Positions 21,137 through 31,896 of a stretch of DNA of 64,000 bases are shown here, piece by piece (within the stretch, counting starts at the first letter, position 1; each line of letters opens with the position of its first letter). The notes below the pieces were generated by a model. The model saw nothing but the letters and a program-made list of their open reading frames with translations. It was not told where the DNA came from and did no database searches. The position numbers were made by a program, and so were the translations under genes. Where the stretch lies: assembly GCA_905221605.1 (NCBI GenBank), contig CAJNDS010002080.1, forward strand, positions 731,001-795,000, given 5' to 3'. Origin of the DNA: Symbiodinium natans (lineage: Eukaryota > Sar > Dinophyceae > Suessiales > Symbiodiniaceae).

Positions 21137-21627
21137 CTGAAACCCCAAGCCCTAAAACCGAAACCCTGCCCTAAACCCTAAACCCTAAACCCTAAACCCC
21201 AAACTCGAAACCCTAAACCCTTCAAAGTCCTGGAGCCTTTGCTTTGATGGGTGTCTAAACCCTGAACTCTTCAGAGCTTTAGGGTTCCAAGCTCCTGCTA
21301 ACTTCTGGTCAATTGTGGTTTAGGGTTTAGGGTTTAGGGTTTAGGGTTTAGGGTTTAGGGTTTAGGGTTTAGGGCTGCATCAACCCTAAATCGGCTCTAT
21401 TCACGAGGTGTTGGCGCTTCCGAAGCCCGAAACCCTGAATGTTTGGTTCAGAGTTCTTTATGGGGTTCGTGGGGGGAGGTCCCTAGGTAACCTGGGAAGC
21501 CTAGGGGTCCTTAGTGAGTAGTGGGCGTGGTTACGTACATACCACAAAAAAACCCAAACCTCTCCAAAAGTGCACGAACAACCAGGTTTTTTACGCGCCT
21601 GTTTCCTTTTAGGGGCTCATCATGCAC

Positions 21628-21681
21628 CGAGACTCCTCGACCTTCGTCAGGTCTCCCCTGCGGACGCAGACCTTCTCGTGC
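21628..21681 (-). CDS. Predicted exon, Cys-containing
   Basis: Acceptor ACTGCAG and GT donor GTGCAT; one split base, HEKVCVRRGDLTKVEES, two split bases. AG+G fits the exon at 22,280. Confidence 0.75.
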
Positions 21682-22279
21682 CTGCAGTGACGATGTCCCC
21701 CAAACCCTAAACTCTAAACCCTAAACCCTAACCCCAAATCCCAAACCCTAAACCCTTAAACCTCACCTCCTCAATTTTACACCACAAACCCTAAAAGCCG
21801 AAACCCTATAAGTTGCAAACCCTATAGTTTTACATGACATTAAGAAAAAACATTCTTGATTAATAGTAATAGTAATCATAAGAAGAAGAAAATATTATGA
21901 ATACCCTAACCCCCCCTAAACCCTAAACCCTAAACCCGAAACCCTAAGCAGAAAAGGTAAACAGTATCCGAGGATTGCAGGGTTTCATGGTTCCAGGTTG
22001 CTGCCTCGCGGGCCCAAATCTCTGGAGCGCAAACCCTGTAGCGTTTAGGGCTCAGGGTTTAGGGTTTTGGGTTTGGGGTCTATAGGTTTAAAGGATTAGG
22101 ATACAGGGTCTGCGGTGGGGTCTAGATGGTTTTAGGGCTTAGGGTTGAGAGGTTTCATCGACAAGGCTTGAACTTCTGTGAGATGCACCGAAACCCACCC
22201 CCCCCCAGACCCGAAACCCGAAGCCCGAAACCAACCCTAAACCCTAAACCCTAAACCCCAAACCCCGGCGGCGCTGCAC

Positions 22280-22352
22280 CTCTCAGCACCAGTTTCGCAC
22301 TTGTCCCCGGGCGTGCAGTACTCGCAGTTCGCGGGGGACGTGGACGTCCAGC
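22280..22352 (-). CDS. Predicted exon, Cys-rich (EGF-like spacing)
   Basis: Acceptor CGGCAGCAG and GT donor GTGCAG; reads WTSTSPANCEYCTPGDKCET then GAE. The C-x2-C-x5-C pattern suggests a secreted or extracellular segment (inference). Confidence 0.85.
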
Positions 22353-22542
22353 CTGCTGCCGTGTGTGCATGGCATTGGGCCTTATCGAGTAGCCCCCCTA
22401 AACCCTGAAACCTAAACCCTAAACCCTAAAACCTGAAAACAAACGAAAAAACAACCCCAAACCCCAAACCCTAAACCCTAAGCCCAACTCCTAAAAAACG
22501 CAGGATCATGGGACAGAAGCCCCAAGCCCTAAACAGCTAGGC

Positions 22543-22586
22543 CTTTCTCGTCACCGGAGCTCACGTAGGTGTCGCTCACGTTCAGC
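22543..22586 (-). CDS. Predicted exon
   Basis: Acceptor CCCTAG lies in a telomere repeat; GC donor GCCTAG. Reads LNVSDTYVSSGDEK with one split base at each end, fitting both neighbours. Confidence 0.85.
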
Positions 22587-23189
22587 CTAGGGTTTAGGGT
22601 TTAGGGTTTAGGGTTTAGGGTTTAGGGTTTAGGGTTTAGGGTTTAGGGTTTAGGGTTTAGGGTTTAGGGTTTAGGGCTCCTGCTCTAAGCTTTGTCTTTA
22701 GGGTTTAGCGGGCTAATGCCCCTGATCACCCTGTAAACCCTATCAGCCTGTAAACATGTATTAAGGTTGGCTATTCCTGACCTAAGCCACAATGTCAGGC
22801 CTCGCCCCAAAAACGAGGCCCAAACCCAAACCCCTCAATAGCCAGACACCCCATATTCAACACAAAGAGCTCCCAAGCCCGTCCCCCTCTCCCTCACCCC
22901 TTCCCAAAGCCCAAAGCCCATAAACCTCCCCAAACCCCAAACCCAAAACCCTGTACCCCAAACTCTTCACCCCAAAAACCCAAACCCCAAACCCTCAACC
23001 CTAAACCCCAAGCCCTAAATTTCCAAAACCTAAACTACCCTAAACCCCAAACCCCAAACCCCAAACCCCAAACCCCAAACCCCAAACCCCAAACCCTAAA
23101 CCCTAAACCCTAAACCCCAAACCCTAAACCCAAACCCTTTACTAAACCCTAAACCCTATGGACCCCTTGCAACTGTCCGCGCCCGCGAC

Positions 23190-23221
23190 TCAGCCCCATG
23201 CGTCTTGCAGGTGAGGCCATC
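23190..23221 (-). CDS. Predicted exon, Cys-containing
   Basis: Acceptor CCTAG and GT donor GTCGCG; reads DGLTCKTHGA plus two bases; GA+G gives Glu with the next exon. Confidence 0.8.
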
Positions 23222-23233
23222 CTAGGGAGAGGT

Positions 23234-23460
23234 TTAGGGTTTAGGGTTTAGGGTTTTAGGGTTTTAGGGTTTTTAGGGTTTAGGGTTTTGGGGTTTTAGG
23301 GTTTTAGGGTTTTAGGGTTTTAGGGTCTTAGGGTCTTAGGGTTTTAGGGTTTTAGGGTTCTAGGGTTTTAGGGTTTTAGGGTTTTAGGGTTTTAGGGTTT
23401 TAGGGTTTTAGGGTTTTAGGGTTTTAGGGTTTGGGGTTTTAGGGTTTTAGGGTTTAGGAT
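23234..23460. repeat. Octamer variant array (TTTTAGGG)
   Basis: About 25 TTTTAGGG octamers replace the heptamer. A poly-G run follows at about 23,494-23,515. Confidence 0.95.
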
Positions 23461-23810
23461 TCAGGGGTTTAGGGCTTAGGGTCTAGGGAGTCTGGGGGGG
23501 GGGGGGGGGGGGGGGTGCTATTTGGGGTTTAGGCTTAGGGTTGAATCGGTTTTGGAGGTGCTGCTTAGGGGTTAGGGTTCAGGGTTGAAGGTTTAGGTTT
23601 ATAGGGTTTTTAGGGTTTAGGGTTTAGGGTTTAGGGTTTAGGGTTAGGTTCAGGGCTTACGGGGTTTTTAGGGTTTAAGGGGTCGAGGCATTTAAGGGTT
23701 TAAGGGGCTGAGGACTGAGAGCTTTGGAGTTTTGGGGTTTAGGGTTCAGGTTTCAAGGAGGTTTTGGGGTAAGGGTCCAGCTACAAGGATGCCGTTGAAG
23801 ACCCCGAAAC

Positions 23811-23858
23811 GCCAAAGACAACCCTAATGGTTTCGGGACAAGGATTTTGGGCGCCGGG
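23811..23858 (-). CDS. Predicted exon, Cys/Pro
   Basis: Acceptor CCAGCAG and GT donor GTTTCG; reads PGAQNPCPETIRVVFG, phase 0 in and out; an earlier GT after TIR is possible. Confidence 0.65.
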
Positions 23859-24038
23859 CTGCTGGAAGAATGCCTAACACCCTGAATCCTATAAACTCTT
23901 AAAGCTCAAAACCCCCAACACTCCAGCCTAAGCACCGTAGGCGGGGCTCCTGGCACCCTAAACCCTAAACCCTAAACCCCAGACCCTAAACCCTAAACCC
24001 TAAACCCTAAACCCTAAACCCAAGCTTGGGCGAGGCTC

Positions 24039-24113
24039 CTGGCAGATCTGCTGCTGCTGGTCATCGGAGTAGAGGCCGCACTCGAAGCCCCAGGACTTCT
24101 GCGGCACACACTC
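24039..24113 (-). CDS. Predicted exon, Cys-rich, 25 codons
   Basis: Acceptor TGTCAG and GA donor GAGCCT; begins ECVPQKSWGFECGLYSDDQQ and ends QQICQ. Phase 0 in and out, three cysteines. Confidence 0.8.
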
Positions 24114-24257
24114 CTGACACGATAGACTTCCTACGCCCAAAACACATGACACCCTAAGCCCTAAACCCTAAACCCTAAACCCTAAACCCTGAACCCTAAA
24201 CCCTAAACCCTAAACCCTCTGGGTTTAGGGTTTCGGGTTCCAGGGCCAGCCTTATGC

Positions 24258-24302
24258 TGGCAAACACGGCTGCAAGGCTTTGCGGGCTTGAACGTTTAAG
24301 GC
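24258..24302 (-). CDS. Predicted exon
   Basis: Acceptor TTTCAAG and GC donor GCATAA; reads ALNVQARKALQPCLP, phase 0 in and out. Confidence 0.45.
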
Positions 24303-24695
24303 CTTGAAACCCTGGAAGCCCTACTTGGATGTTCAGGGTTAGGGGTTAGGGTTTAGGGTTTGGGGTTTAGGGTTTAGGGTTTGGGGTTTGGGGTTTGGGG
24401 TTTAGGGTTTAGGGTTTAGGGTACTTCTATCCCCAACTATAACTGTACGTAGAAGCCCGGTTTAAAGGGCTTGATGGGTCTTGGGGGTTTAAGGTTGAAA
24501 GGCTTAACGGTCTGAAAGGGCTTACAAGGTTTTTACGGGGCCCAAAAGGAATTTTAAAGTCTGGGGCCTTAAGCCCTTTCCGCTAGACCCTAAACCCTAA
24601 ACCCTAAACCCTAAACCCTAAACCCTAAACCCTAAACCCTAAACCCTAAACCCTAAACCCTAAACCCTAAACCCTAAACCCTAAACCCTGCGGGC

Positions 24696-24754
24696 CTTCG
24701 TTCTCCAATGCAAGAAGGTTCCCGGCTTGCACACGCAGTCGCCGCGCGGAGCTT
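24696..24754 (-). CDS. Predicted exon, Cys-rich (EGF-like)
   Basis: Acceptor GACAACAG and GC donor GCCCGC; two split bases, then APRGDCVCKPGTFLHWRTK. CVCKPG resembles the C-terminal half of an EGF-like repeat. Confidence 0.85.
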
Positions 24755-25085
24755 CTGTTGTCCTCGACGCGTAGGGTTTCGGGTTTTAGGGTTTTGGGGT
24801 TTTGGGGTTTTAGGGTTTTAGGGTTTAGGGTTTAGGGTGTAGGGTTCAGGGTTTAGGGCCTGCAGTATGAAGGAGACACTAAGCCCGAAAACCCACAGAA
24901 ATCCGAAGCCTTGAGCAAAAGAAGCCCTTGTTTGCTTAAAGGGAACCGCTCCCTTTATGCACCCTTGTGCACGAAACACACAGAAAGCAAAGGCAAGAAA
25001 ACCCTGAACCCCAAACCCTAAACCACCCACTTGTCTCTGGCTGTACCCTAAACCCTAAACCCTAAACCCAGAACCCTAAATCGTG

Positions 25086-25112
25086 CATGCAAGGCTCGTG
25101 ACAGCAGACACC
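25086..25112 (-). CDS. Predicted exon, Cys-rich
   Basis: Acceptor CCTACAG; reads GVCCHEPCMH in phase 0; the donor is unclear at the left edge. Confidence 0.55.
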
Positions 25113-25323
25113 CTGTAGGTGCTGGGCAGCACCATGTTTGTGCGAATCTTTTCCTTGGAGGGGCTTAGGGTTTAGGGTCGAGAAGCGGGGGAACAGGAAG
25201 TGGCTCAGGCCTCTTACTGCTTAAAGGGGTGTTTCGCGCAGGAACATCAGCCAATAATTGCCCACATTATCTCCCCGAAGCCCCTCAAAAAATAACAATG
25301 TAAACTACGCAGGAAGTGCATTC

Positions 25324-25375
25324 CTGCCCAACGTGACAGCATCATGTAGCAAATTCAGATGGTTCTCATCACGTT
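25324..25375 (-). CDS. Predicted exon
   Basis: Acceptor AGATCAG and GA donor GAATGC; reads RDENHLNLLHDAVTLG with two split bases at each end. The other frames have stops. Confidence 0.55.
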
Positions 25376-25387
25376 CTGATCTTCTAC

Positions 25388-25424
25388 TGAGTTTCTGATT
25401 CTTTCCTTAGCTGCCGCACTTCTT
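25388..25424 (-). CDS. Predicted exon, Ala/Arg
   Basis: Acceptor AATATCAG and donor GTAGAA; reads RSAAAKERIRNS. It ends only 12 bp from the exon at 25,375, so at most one of the two boundary sets can be right. Confidence 0.45.
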
Positions 25425-25643
25425 CTGATATTTCCATATATATATATATGTATATAACCCTAAACCCTAAACCCTAAACCCTAACCCTAAACCCTAAACC
25501 CTAAACCCTAAACCCTAAACCCTAAACCCTAAACCCTAAACCCTAAACCCTAAACCCTAAACCCTAAACCCTAAACCTTCAGGGCGTGCAACGGCACGTT
25601 CACTCGATATTCACTGACGGTACAAACAGTTCCCTCGTTTCAC

Positions 25644-25668
25644 CTTCAACGCAACAGACTTCGGTCCG
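25644..25668 (-). CDS. Predicted micro-exon
   Basis: Acceptor GCAAAG and donor GTGAAA; one split base, then GPKSVALK. Confidence 0.45.
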
Positions 25669-26039
25669 CTTTGCCCAAAAGCCCCATTTAGGGTTTAGGG
25701 TTTAGGGTTTCGGGTTTAGGGATTATTCCAGGTAAAGAGGCCTAACATTTAACAAACCTGGTCATGAACCCGAGACCCCGACCTTCTCCAACGAGAATGG
25801 GCTTACAGCCTAACCCGAAACCCGAAACCTAAACCCTAAACCCTAAACCCTAAACCCTAAACCCTAAACCCTAAACCGCGGAGGCCTTGAATTGCACCCT
25901 GATGCCTTGAAGTGCACGCGCTTGGGGTTTAGGGTTTGGGGTTTTCGGGGTTTAGGGTTTAGAGTTTGGGATTAGGGTTTAGGGTTTAGGGTTTAGGGTT
26001 TAGGGTTTAGGGTTTAGGGTTTCCGGTTTCCCCCTAAAC

Positions 26040-26086
26040 CCTGCATGAACTCCACTCCAGTGGAGGGGCGATGCGGATGTCCATGC
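26040..26086 (-). CDS. Predicted exon
   Basis: Acceptor CAGCAAG; GT donor at the start of a telomere repeat (GTTTAGG). Two split bases, then MDIRIAPPLEWSSCR. Confidence 0.65.
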
Positions 26087-26654
26087 CTTGCTGCGCCGCC
26101 TCTCGAGGTGGGTTTTGCGCTTCGGCATGATTAATAGGATTCTTAAGTTTAGGGTTTAGGGTTTAGGGTTTAGGGTTTAGGGTTTAGGGTTTAGGGTTTA
26201 GGGTTTAGGGTTTAGGGTTTAGGGTTTAGGGTGGGGTTTTAGGGTTTAGGGTTCTTAAGGGAGGGAGGTTCGGGGGGGGGGGGGGGGTAGGTACCTTAGG
26301 GAAGCTTAGGGGGAACATCCCCGAAATCCCGAACCCCTAGAACCCTAAACCCCTGAACCCCTGAACCCTACACTCAAAACCCAGACCCCTGAACCCCTGA
26401 GTCCCTAAACCCTACCCTCATAAACCCCAAAACCCCAAAACCCTAGGCTCAAACACTCATAAACCCCTAAACCCTAAGCCCTAAACCCCTAACACCATAA
26501 ACCCTAAACCCTAAACCCTAAACCCTAAACCCTAAACCCTAAACCCCTAAACCCTAAACCCTAAACCCCTAAACCCTAAACCCTGAACCCTAAACCCCTA
26601 ACACTTTAAACCCTCTGCTCAACGGGTGGGGGAGCTCCCGGCAGGCAACGCAAC

Positions 26655-26691
26655 GGGAAGCCTTTCATGAAGGAACCATTTTTGCGGAAAG
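26655..26691 (-). CDS. Predicted exon
   Basis: Acceptor TTGGCAG and GT donor GTTGCG; reads FPQKWFLHERLP. A second frame reads FRKNGSFMKGF. Confidence 0.45.
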
Positions 26692-26808
26692 CTGCCAAGC
26701 GAACATAGAAGTTACCCTAAACCCTAAACCCTAAACCCTAAACCCTAAATCCTAAACCCTAAACCCTAAACCCTAAACCCTAAACCCTGAACCTTCTCCC
26801 GGTGCTGC

Positions 26809-26860
26809 CTGGTCTTTCCCTGCCGGCTCGACAATTTCGGCCACCGGGTCATCGGGACTC
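26809..26860 (-). CDS. Predicted exon, acidic
   Basis: Acceptor CAAGCAAG and GC donor GCAGCA; one split base, then SPDDPVAEIVEPAGKDQ. AG+G fits the exon at 28,042. Confidence 0.75.
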
Positions 26861-27147
26861 CTTGCTTGTGACAGGCTTTAAGGTGTGAGAGGCCTTGGGT
26901 TGATGTAAGTTTAGGGTTTAGGGTTTAGGGTTTAGGGTTTAGGGTTTAGGGTTTAGGGTTTAGGGTTTAGGGTTTGGGGAGCAGGGGTCGGAAGAATTGC
27001 TAATAGGATTCCCTTATGGACCCTATCTAATTGCGCAAAAATAGGCCCCAAGACCTTGTTCAAGGCCCCTGCTGTAAGGCCTCAGCTAAACCCGGCTGCA
27101 TGCTAGAGTCGGCACGTGCCCCAAAAAACCTTAAACTCTAGACCAGT

Positions 27148-27247
27148 TGGGGGTTTCCGAAAATAGGGGTACCCTTTTTGGGGATCCCTTTCAGGGGATT
27201 CTTTTCCACTTGGGATACCCCCTAGGCCCTATGTTGAGAAATGCCCA
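27148..27247. mobile_element. MITE-like element, family E copy 1
   Basis: Left end TGGGGGTTTCCGAAAATAGG and right end CCTATGTTGAGAAATGCCC are related inverted termini; a second copy is at 57,087. Confidence 0.7.
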
Positions 27248-27269
27248 GTTCTTATGCCCTCAAGCCTAC

Positions 27270-27305
27270 CGATCGGTCCTCTGGCTAGCCTTGGATGTAG
27301 ATTTC
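27270..27305 (-). CDS. Predicted exon
   Basis: Acceptor CGGCGCAG and donor GTAGGC; two split bases, NLHPRLARGPI, one split base. Confidence 0.45.
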
Positions 27306-28041
27306 CTGCGCCGGACGCGGGCATGAAGTACCCCAGGGGCCTCCCTAAACCCTAAACCCTAAACCCTAAACCCTAAACCCTAAACCCTAAACCCTAAACC
27401 CCTGTAGGATCGAGCGTTTAGGGCTTAGAGAGCTTTAGGAAGCTTCAACCGTAAAGCCTTCAAGGATCCTAACCATATCGATGGGGTTTCGGGCTGAGGG
27501 CCTGAGGGCTAACAAACCGCCCGAAACCCTAAACCCTAAACCCTAAACCCTAAACCCTAAACCCTAAACCCTAAACCCCAAACCCTAAACCCGAAACCCT
27601 AAACCCTAAACCCCCACTCGTCCAAAATTCACGCACACCTAAGGGTTGATGTGCAAGGTTTAAAGATGAACACTTGCTACAACAAACCCTACACTTCCCA
27701 TCCAACAGACCCCTATCCCCCAAAGCAAGAATCCTAAACCCTAAACCCTTAACCCTAAACCACTACCCCCCCCCCCCAACCAACAAAAACATGAATAAAC
27801 AACAAAACCCTAAACCCTTGAACTCTACACGCCACCAAGTCTGTAGTCGGTACATTACATCTCTAACCCATACATGCCGCACTTGGAGGTTCAGGGTACT
27901 TAGTAACTCATGCTAAGTGTAGTCAGAACCCACATGTACCCCAATGGGGTTGGGCGATAAGTACATGTCTAAACCCTAAACTCCAAAGCCCTAAACCCTA
28001 AACCCTAGTACATCCCCCCTAGGCCCTGGGAGTCGGCGTAC

Positions 28042-28099
28042 CTGGAGTGCCGCGCTTCGTGCTGGGTCGGAGCGACCTCATCGGCCTCGCGGGTGCCGT
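28042..28099 (-). CDS. Predicted exon, acidic
   Basis: Acceptor GAGTGAG and donor GTACGC; two split bases, GTREADEVAPTQHEARHS, two split bases. Confidence 0.65.
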
Positions 28100-28214
28100 C
28101 TCACTCGGGTGCTCGAGGAGGTATGTGGGCGCTTGGGGGAAAACCCTAAACCCTAAACCCTAAACCCTAAACCCTAAAGCCTAAACCCTAAACCCTAAAC
28201 CCTAAACCCTAAAC

Positions 28215-28274
28215 CCCAGTAATCACGGGGTCAAGTTGTTTGGCTAGATGTTCTTGCGGATGCGTGCAAAGTTT
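28215..28274 (-). CDS. Predicted exon, 20 codons
   Basis: Acceptor CTGTGTAG; GT donor in a telomere repeat (GTTTAGGG). Reads KLCTHPQEHLAKQLDPVITG, phase 0 in and out. Confidence 0.75.
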
Positions 28275-28452
28275 CTACACAGGGTCAGAAACACTACCGG
28301 GTGTTGAGGGCGTAGGTCAGTTGGGGGGCACCCCCCCCCCCCCCCCCCGAACCCTCAGCCTTATTCCGTTGAATCCCTTAACTTGAACCCTAGACCCCTA
28401 AACCCTTCAAAGCTAACCCTGAGGTCCTTAAGGCCTCGAACCCTTAAAGAAC

Positions 28453-28501
28453 CACGACGAGCCAGTGCGCACAAGGCCAAACTTCAAGCACTTGACTGAC
28501 T
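28453..28501 (-). CDS. Predicted exon
   Basis: Acceptor ACCCCAG and GT donor GTTCTT; reads VSQVLEVWPCAHWLVV. A second frame reads SVKCLKFGLVRTGSS. Confidence 0.5.
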
Positions 28502-28557
28502 CTGGGGTTCAGAGCCGAGGGTTTCGGATTTAAGGTTAAGGGGCCTAACGTAGCTGC

Positions 28558-28599
28558 ATTTCTCTCTGCGATGTGAACAAATCGGCCAATCTCGGCAAG
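28558..28599 (-). CDS. Predicted exon, helical
   Basis: Acceptor GCGAGAG and GC donor GCAGCT; reads LAEIGRFVHIAERN, 14 codons, phase 0 in and out. Confidence 0.7.
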
Positions 28600-28881
28600 C
28601 TCTCGCGGAGCGTGCGTGTGATGTAGGGTTTACATGGTGAGTTCTGCAAACTATGGTTCCTTTTGGGGTGCTCTGGATATTAGGGGCCGTCTTGTACTAG
28701 CAACCCCAAACGGGACCATATGTTAGAGAAGTGACCATTTAGGGTAAACCCCTAAACCCCTAAACCCTATACTAGGGGGGTTTAGGGTTTAGGGTTTAGG
28801 GTTTAGGGTTTAGGGTTTAGGGTTTAGGGTTTAGGGTTTAGGGGAGACCCCAAGGCCCTAAACCCTCTAAACTCTAACACC

Positions 28882-28907
28882 TAAGCGCTGCAGTACCAGA
28901 GAGGGGC
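28882..28907 (-). CDS. Predicted micro-exon
   Basis: Acceptor GCCCTGAG and GT donor GTGTTA; reads PLSGTAAL plus two bases. Confidence 0.45.
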
Positions 28908-29048
28908 TCAGGGCTTCGGTAACCCCTAAACCCCTAAACCCCTAAACCCTAAACCCCAAACCCCTAAACCCCTAAACCCTAAACCTTCCGCCACCAAACC
29001 CTGACCAGTAAACCCCCAAACTCTGAACCCAGCGTAGTCCTGGAGCAC

Positions 29049-29069
29049 CTTCACGACGGGCTCCCTGGC
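29049..29069 (-). CDS. Predicted micro-exon
   Basis: Acceptor AGAAAAG and GT donor GTGCTC; reads AREPVVK, phase 0 in and out; the frame stays open to VLQDYAG. Confidence 0.65.
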
Positions 29070-29331
29070 CTTTTCTTGACATGTTTGGGCTTAGGGTTTG
29101 GGGTTTAGGGTTTAGGGTTTGGGGTTTAGGGTTGGGTTAGGGTTCAGGGTTTAGCGTTTAGCGTTTAGGGTTTAGGGTTAAGGGTTTAGGGTTTAGGGTT
29201 TAGGGTTTAGGGTTTAGGGTTTAGGGCTTAGGGCTTAGGGCTTAGGGTTTAGGCTTAGGGCTTAGGGCTTAGGGTTTAGGGTTTGGGGTTTAGGGGCTGA
29301 TGGCTTGGCACTTTTGAGGCTCGGGCCTGGC

Positions 29332-29361
29332 TTGAAGGGTGAGCCCCACAGTTGGGTGAAC
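29332..29361 (-). CDS. Predicted exon
   Basis: Acceptor GGCTTCAG and GC donor GCCAGG; reads VHPTVGLTLQ, phase 0 in and out. Confidence 0.5.
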
Positions 29362-29487
29362 CTGAAGCCCTAAACACCCAGTCAGCCCTAAACCCTAAAC
29401 CCTAAACCCTAAACCCCAAACCCTAAACCCTAAACCCTAAACCCTTGGGCCTTAAACTCTGAGACCGAGACCTCAAACGCCTCAGAC

Positions 29488-29509
29488 CTCAAAAACCAAA
29501 TCCCAGGGC
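29488..29509 (-). CDS. Predicted micro-exon
   Basis: Acceptor CTCAAAG and GT donor GTCTGA; one split base, then PWDLVFE. Confidence 0.45.
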
Positions 29510-29899
29510 CTTTGAGTCCCCAAAGCTGAGGGTTTAGGGTTTAGGGTTAGGGTTTAGGGTTTAGGGTCTAGGGTTTAGGGTTTAGGGTTTAGGGTGGTTT
29601 AGGGTTGAGGGTTGAGGGTTGAGGGTTGAGGGTTTAGGGTTTAGGGTTTAGGGTTTAGGGTTTAGGGTTTAGGACCCTGGGGATGATTTCTTCAGAATCC
29701 CAAGGGAGCAGCCGTTACCTTGACATTCATGGGTGCTTACAGGTCGGGAGAAAGGTAGGGCGCGTGCATTCGCAACCCTCACCCCCAAACCCTACACCCA
29801 AGCCCTAAGCCCCAAAGCCCCAAAGGTCTAAACCCTAAACCCTAAACCCTAAACCCTATAACCCTAACCCCAAAACCCTCGAAAGGCTGGGAGTCGGAC

Positions 29900-29953
29900 C
29901 AGGAATCCACTCTGATGTCGCAGGTGCGACTGCGCGCAGGGTGCTATCAAAGC
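29900..29953 (-). CDS. Predicted exon
   Basis: Acceptor GCTCCAG and GT donor GTCCGA; two split bases, FDSTLRAVAPATSEWIP, one split base. G+GC fits the exon at 30,225. Confidence 0.75.
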
Positions 29954-30045
29954 CTGGAGCCCGGCTAGGGTTTGGGGTTTAGGAGTTTAGGGTCTAGCGT
30001 TTAGGGTTTTAGAGTTCAGGGCTTGGGGTTTCGGGGGTGCAGCAC

Positions 30046-30101
30046 GCGGTTTGTTGCTTGAGTCGAGGCTTTTGCAAAATCAATGCGAGCAGTTAAGGAC
30101 T
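30046..30101 (-). CDS. Predicted exon
   Basis: Acceptor TATCCCAG and GT donor GTGCTG; two split bases, then SLTARIDFAKASTQATNR. Confidence 0.75.
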
Positions 30102-30224
30102 CTGGGATACTGTCGGGTTCAGGGTAAGCCCTACACCCTAAACCCTCAACCATACACCCTAAACCCTAAACCCTAAACCCTAAACCCTACACCATCCCAG
30201 GCTTCAGGAGCTGGGAACCCCGAC

Positions 30225-30264
30225 CAGGAGAGTCAGCAACGGCGCCATCGTCGCCTTCTGGCGT
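30225..30264 (-). CDS. Predicted exon, acidic
   Basis: Acceptor ATCACCAG and GT donor GTCGGG; reads TPEGDDGAVADSP plus one base. Confidence 0.75.
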
Positions 30265-30458
30265 CTGGTGATTCGGTTTTCTAGGGTTTAGGGTTTAGGG
30301 TTTCGGGTTTGAGGGTTGAGGGCTTAGGATCTAGGGTTGGGCGTTTAGTTGGGGCTTGGGGAATTTAAGTTGGGGTTTAGGGGTTAGTTTCGGATTCGGG
30401 TTTAGGGCTTGGTTGATAATTATTTGGCTTTCACTAGTCAAGAAGCCCATTTCAGTGC

Positions 30459-30493
30459 TTCTCGCACAGCCGTTGCGCACCTTCGGCTACTTC
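30459..30493 (-). CDS. Predicted exon, helical
   Basis: Acceptor GTTTGCAG and GC donor GCACTG; reads EVAEGAQRLCE plus two bases; a stop follows soon after, so the donor is needed. Confidence 0.5.
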
Positions 30494-30783
30494 CTGCAAA
30501 CTCCCCAGCACAAGCTGGCCCGCCCTCAATCATCCAAAGGCTACCCCCTTACAGGGGTTTAGGGCCCTTACGCTCCAATGGCAGGGCCCCAAAGTGCAGG
30601 GTTTAGGGGAGACATGATATGAGTTGAGCCTCACGTAAACCCTAAACCCCAAGCCCAAACCCTAAAACCCTAAAACCCTGAACCCCAAGCCCTAAAACCC
30701 TAAACCCTAACCCCAAACCCTCACCCCCCAAAGCCCTAAACCTAGCCTCAAACCCCCCCCCCCCCCGCCCCACTTCAGCCCGC

Positions 30784-30815
30784 CTTGGACGCCGCAGCTC
30801 TTCGTTGCAGGAGCG
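30784..30815 (-). CDS. Predicted exon
   Basis: Acceptor AGCCTCAG and GC donor GCGGGC; two split bases, then LLQRRAAASK, the frame that fits the phase-0 start at 30,264. Confidence 0.55.
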
Positions 30816-30884
30816 CTGAGGCTCCCAAGGGAGAAGCTCTACAGAAAGAGAGCGGAGCCCAAATACGGTTTAGGTTTAGGGTTT

Positions 30885-31170
30885 ATAGGGTCAATGTAAG
30901 TCTTACATTGAAAAAACATAAGAATAGTACAGTTATATAGCGATATAGCAGTATAGCAAAATAACAATCTAATGGCATACCGCTACAACCATATAGCAAT
31001 AGAACATATAACAACATCACAATAAGAACAACATTTGAATTAACAGAATAAACACAAAATGTCAGAGTTTCGGGGTTTAGGTGCCAGAGCCCTGAGCCCA
31101 GACCATTAAACATATTGTAGTACCATAAGAGTCGTAACATAAGTATATGAGTACATAAGTATAAGAATAT
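30885..31170. other. AT-rich stretch, no supported gene
   Basis: Low-complexity ATAGCAATATA-type sequence between exons. A minus frame crosses it but is rich in Leu/Tyr/Ile and has no clear boundary. Confidence 0.5.
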
Positions 31171-31176
31171 GGTCAC

Positions 31177-31334
31177 ACAGATTATGGCCCTATGTGATGA
31201 GGAGGCTGTGAGCGCTTTTGTCGCCACTTTAATTTGCCTGGCATCTGGTTTGCTGTCCGTGAGGCGGCCAGCTGACTCCACGACACCCCAATTTGTCAAA
31301 GGGTGCGTGGTCAGATCCATCGGAAGCCTAGTAG
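31177..31334 (-). CDS. Longest predicted exon, 52 codons
   Basis: Acceptor TTTTGTTGGTCCGACAG and GT donor GTGACC. Begins TRLPMDLTTHPLTNWGVVES and continues through KVATKALTASSS. Earlier GT donors inside (for example before VATK) are possible, so the left end is uncertain. Confidence 0.55.
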
Positions 31335-31545
31335 CTGTCGGACCAACAAAATCAAGGCTAACCTTTCAATTCTGGTAGGAAGATATCTATATGTATATGC
31401 ACATATACATACATGTATACCTCTTGAAAGGTTTAAGGCCATATATATATATATATATGTTTTCCTTCATATACATATACACACCTCTTAAAAACTCAGC
31501 TACGAAGGAAGAGCGCCTGTGCGTGACGACAGGCGCCCCTCCCGG

Positions 31546-31605
31546 CTCCGCGGAGCCCATGGAGATGCGTTCCGGGCAGCCGTCCCACACAGCCGTCGCC
31601 GCGGG
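31546..31605 (-). CDS. Predicted exon
   Basis: Acceptor CGAAG; reads PAATAVWDGCPERISMGSAE in phase 0; the frame stays open another 15 codons, so the donor is uncertain. Confidence 0.55.
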
Positions 31606-31896
31606 CTTCGGGTTTCATGTTTCCTTGCTTGGTTTAGGGTTTAGGGTTCAGGGTTCAGGGTTCAGGGTTCAGGGTTCAGGGTTTAGGGTTTAGGGTTTAG
31701 GGTTTAGGGTTTAGGGCTTAGGGTTTAGGGTGCAGGGTTTAGGGTTTCGGGTTTAGGGCTTCGGGTTTAATGTTTTCTTGCTTCATCTCAGGCAGGAGCT
31801 TTAAAGCCCTATGTCAGGATGGGCCATTAAAACTCCCCATCATCAACCCTGAAATTCGGGCGCCGTTTTAAGGGGTTGTAGGGACAACAGGCCCAC

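Noticed and set aside
25324-25424. Two adjacent exons with a 12-bp intron
   Set aside because: An intron that short cannot be spliced; at least one boundary set is wrong, and both are given low confidence.
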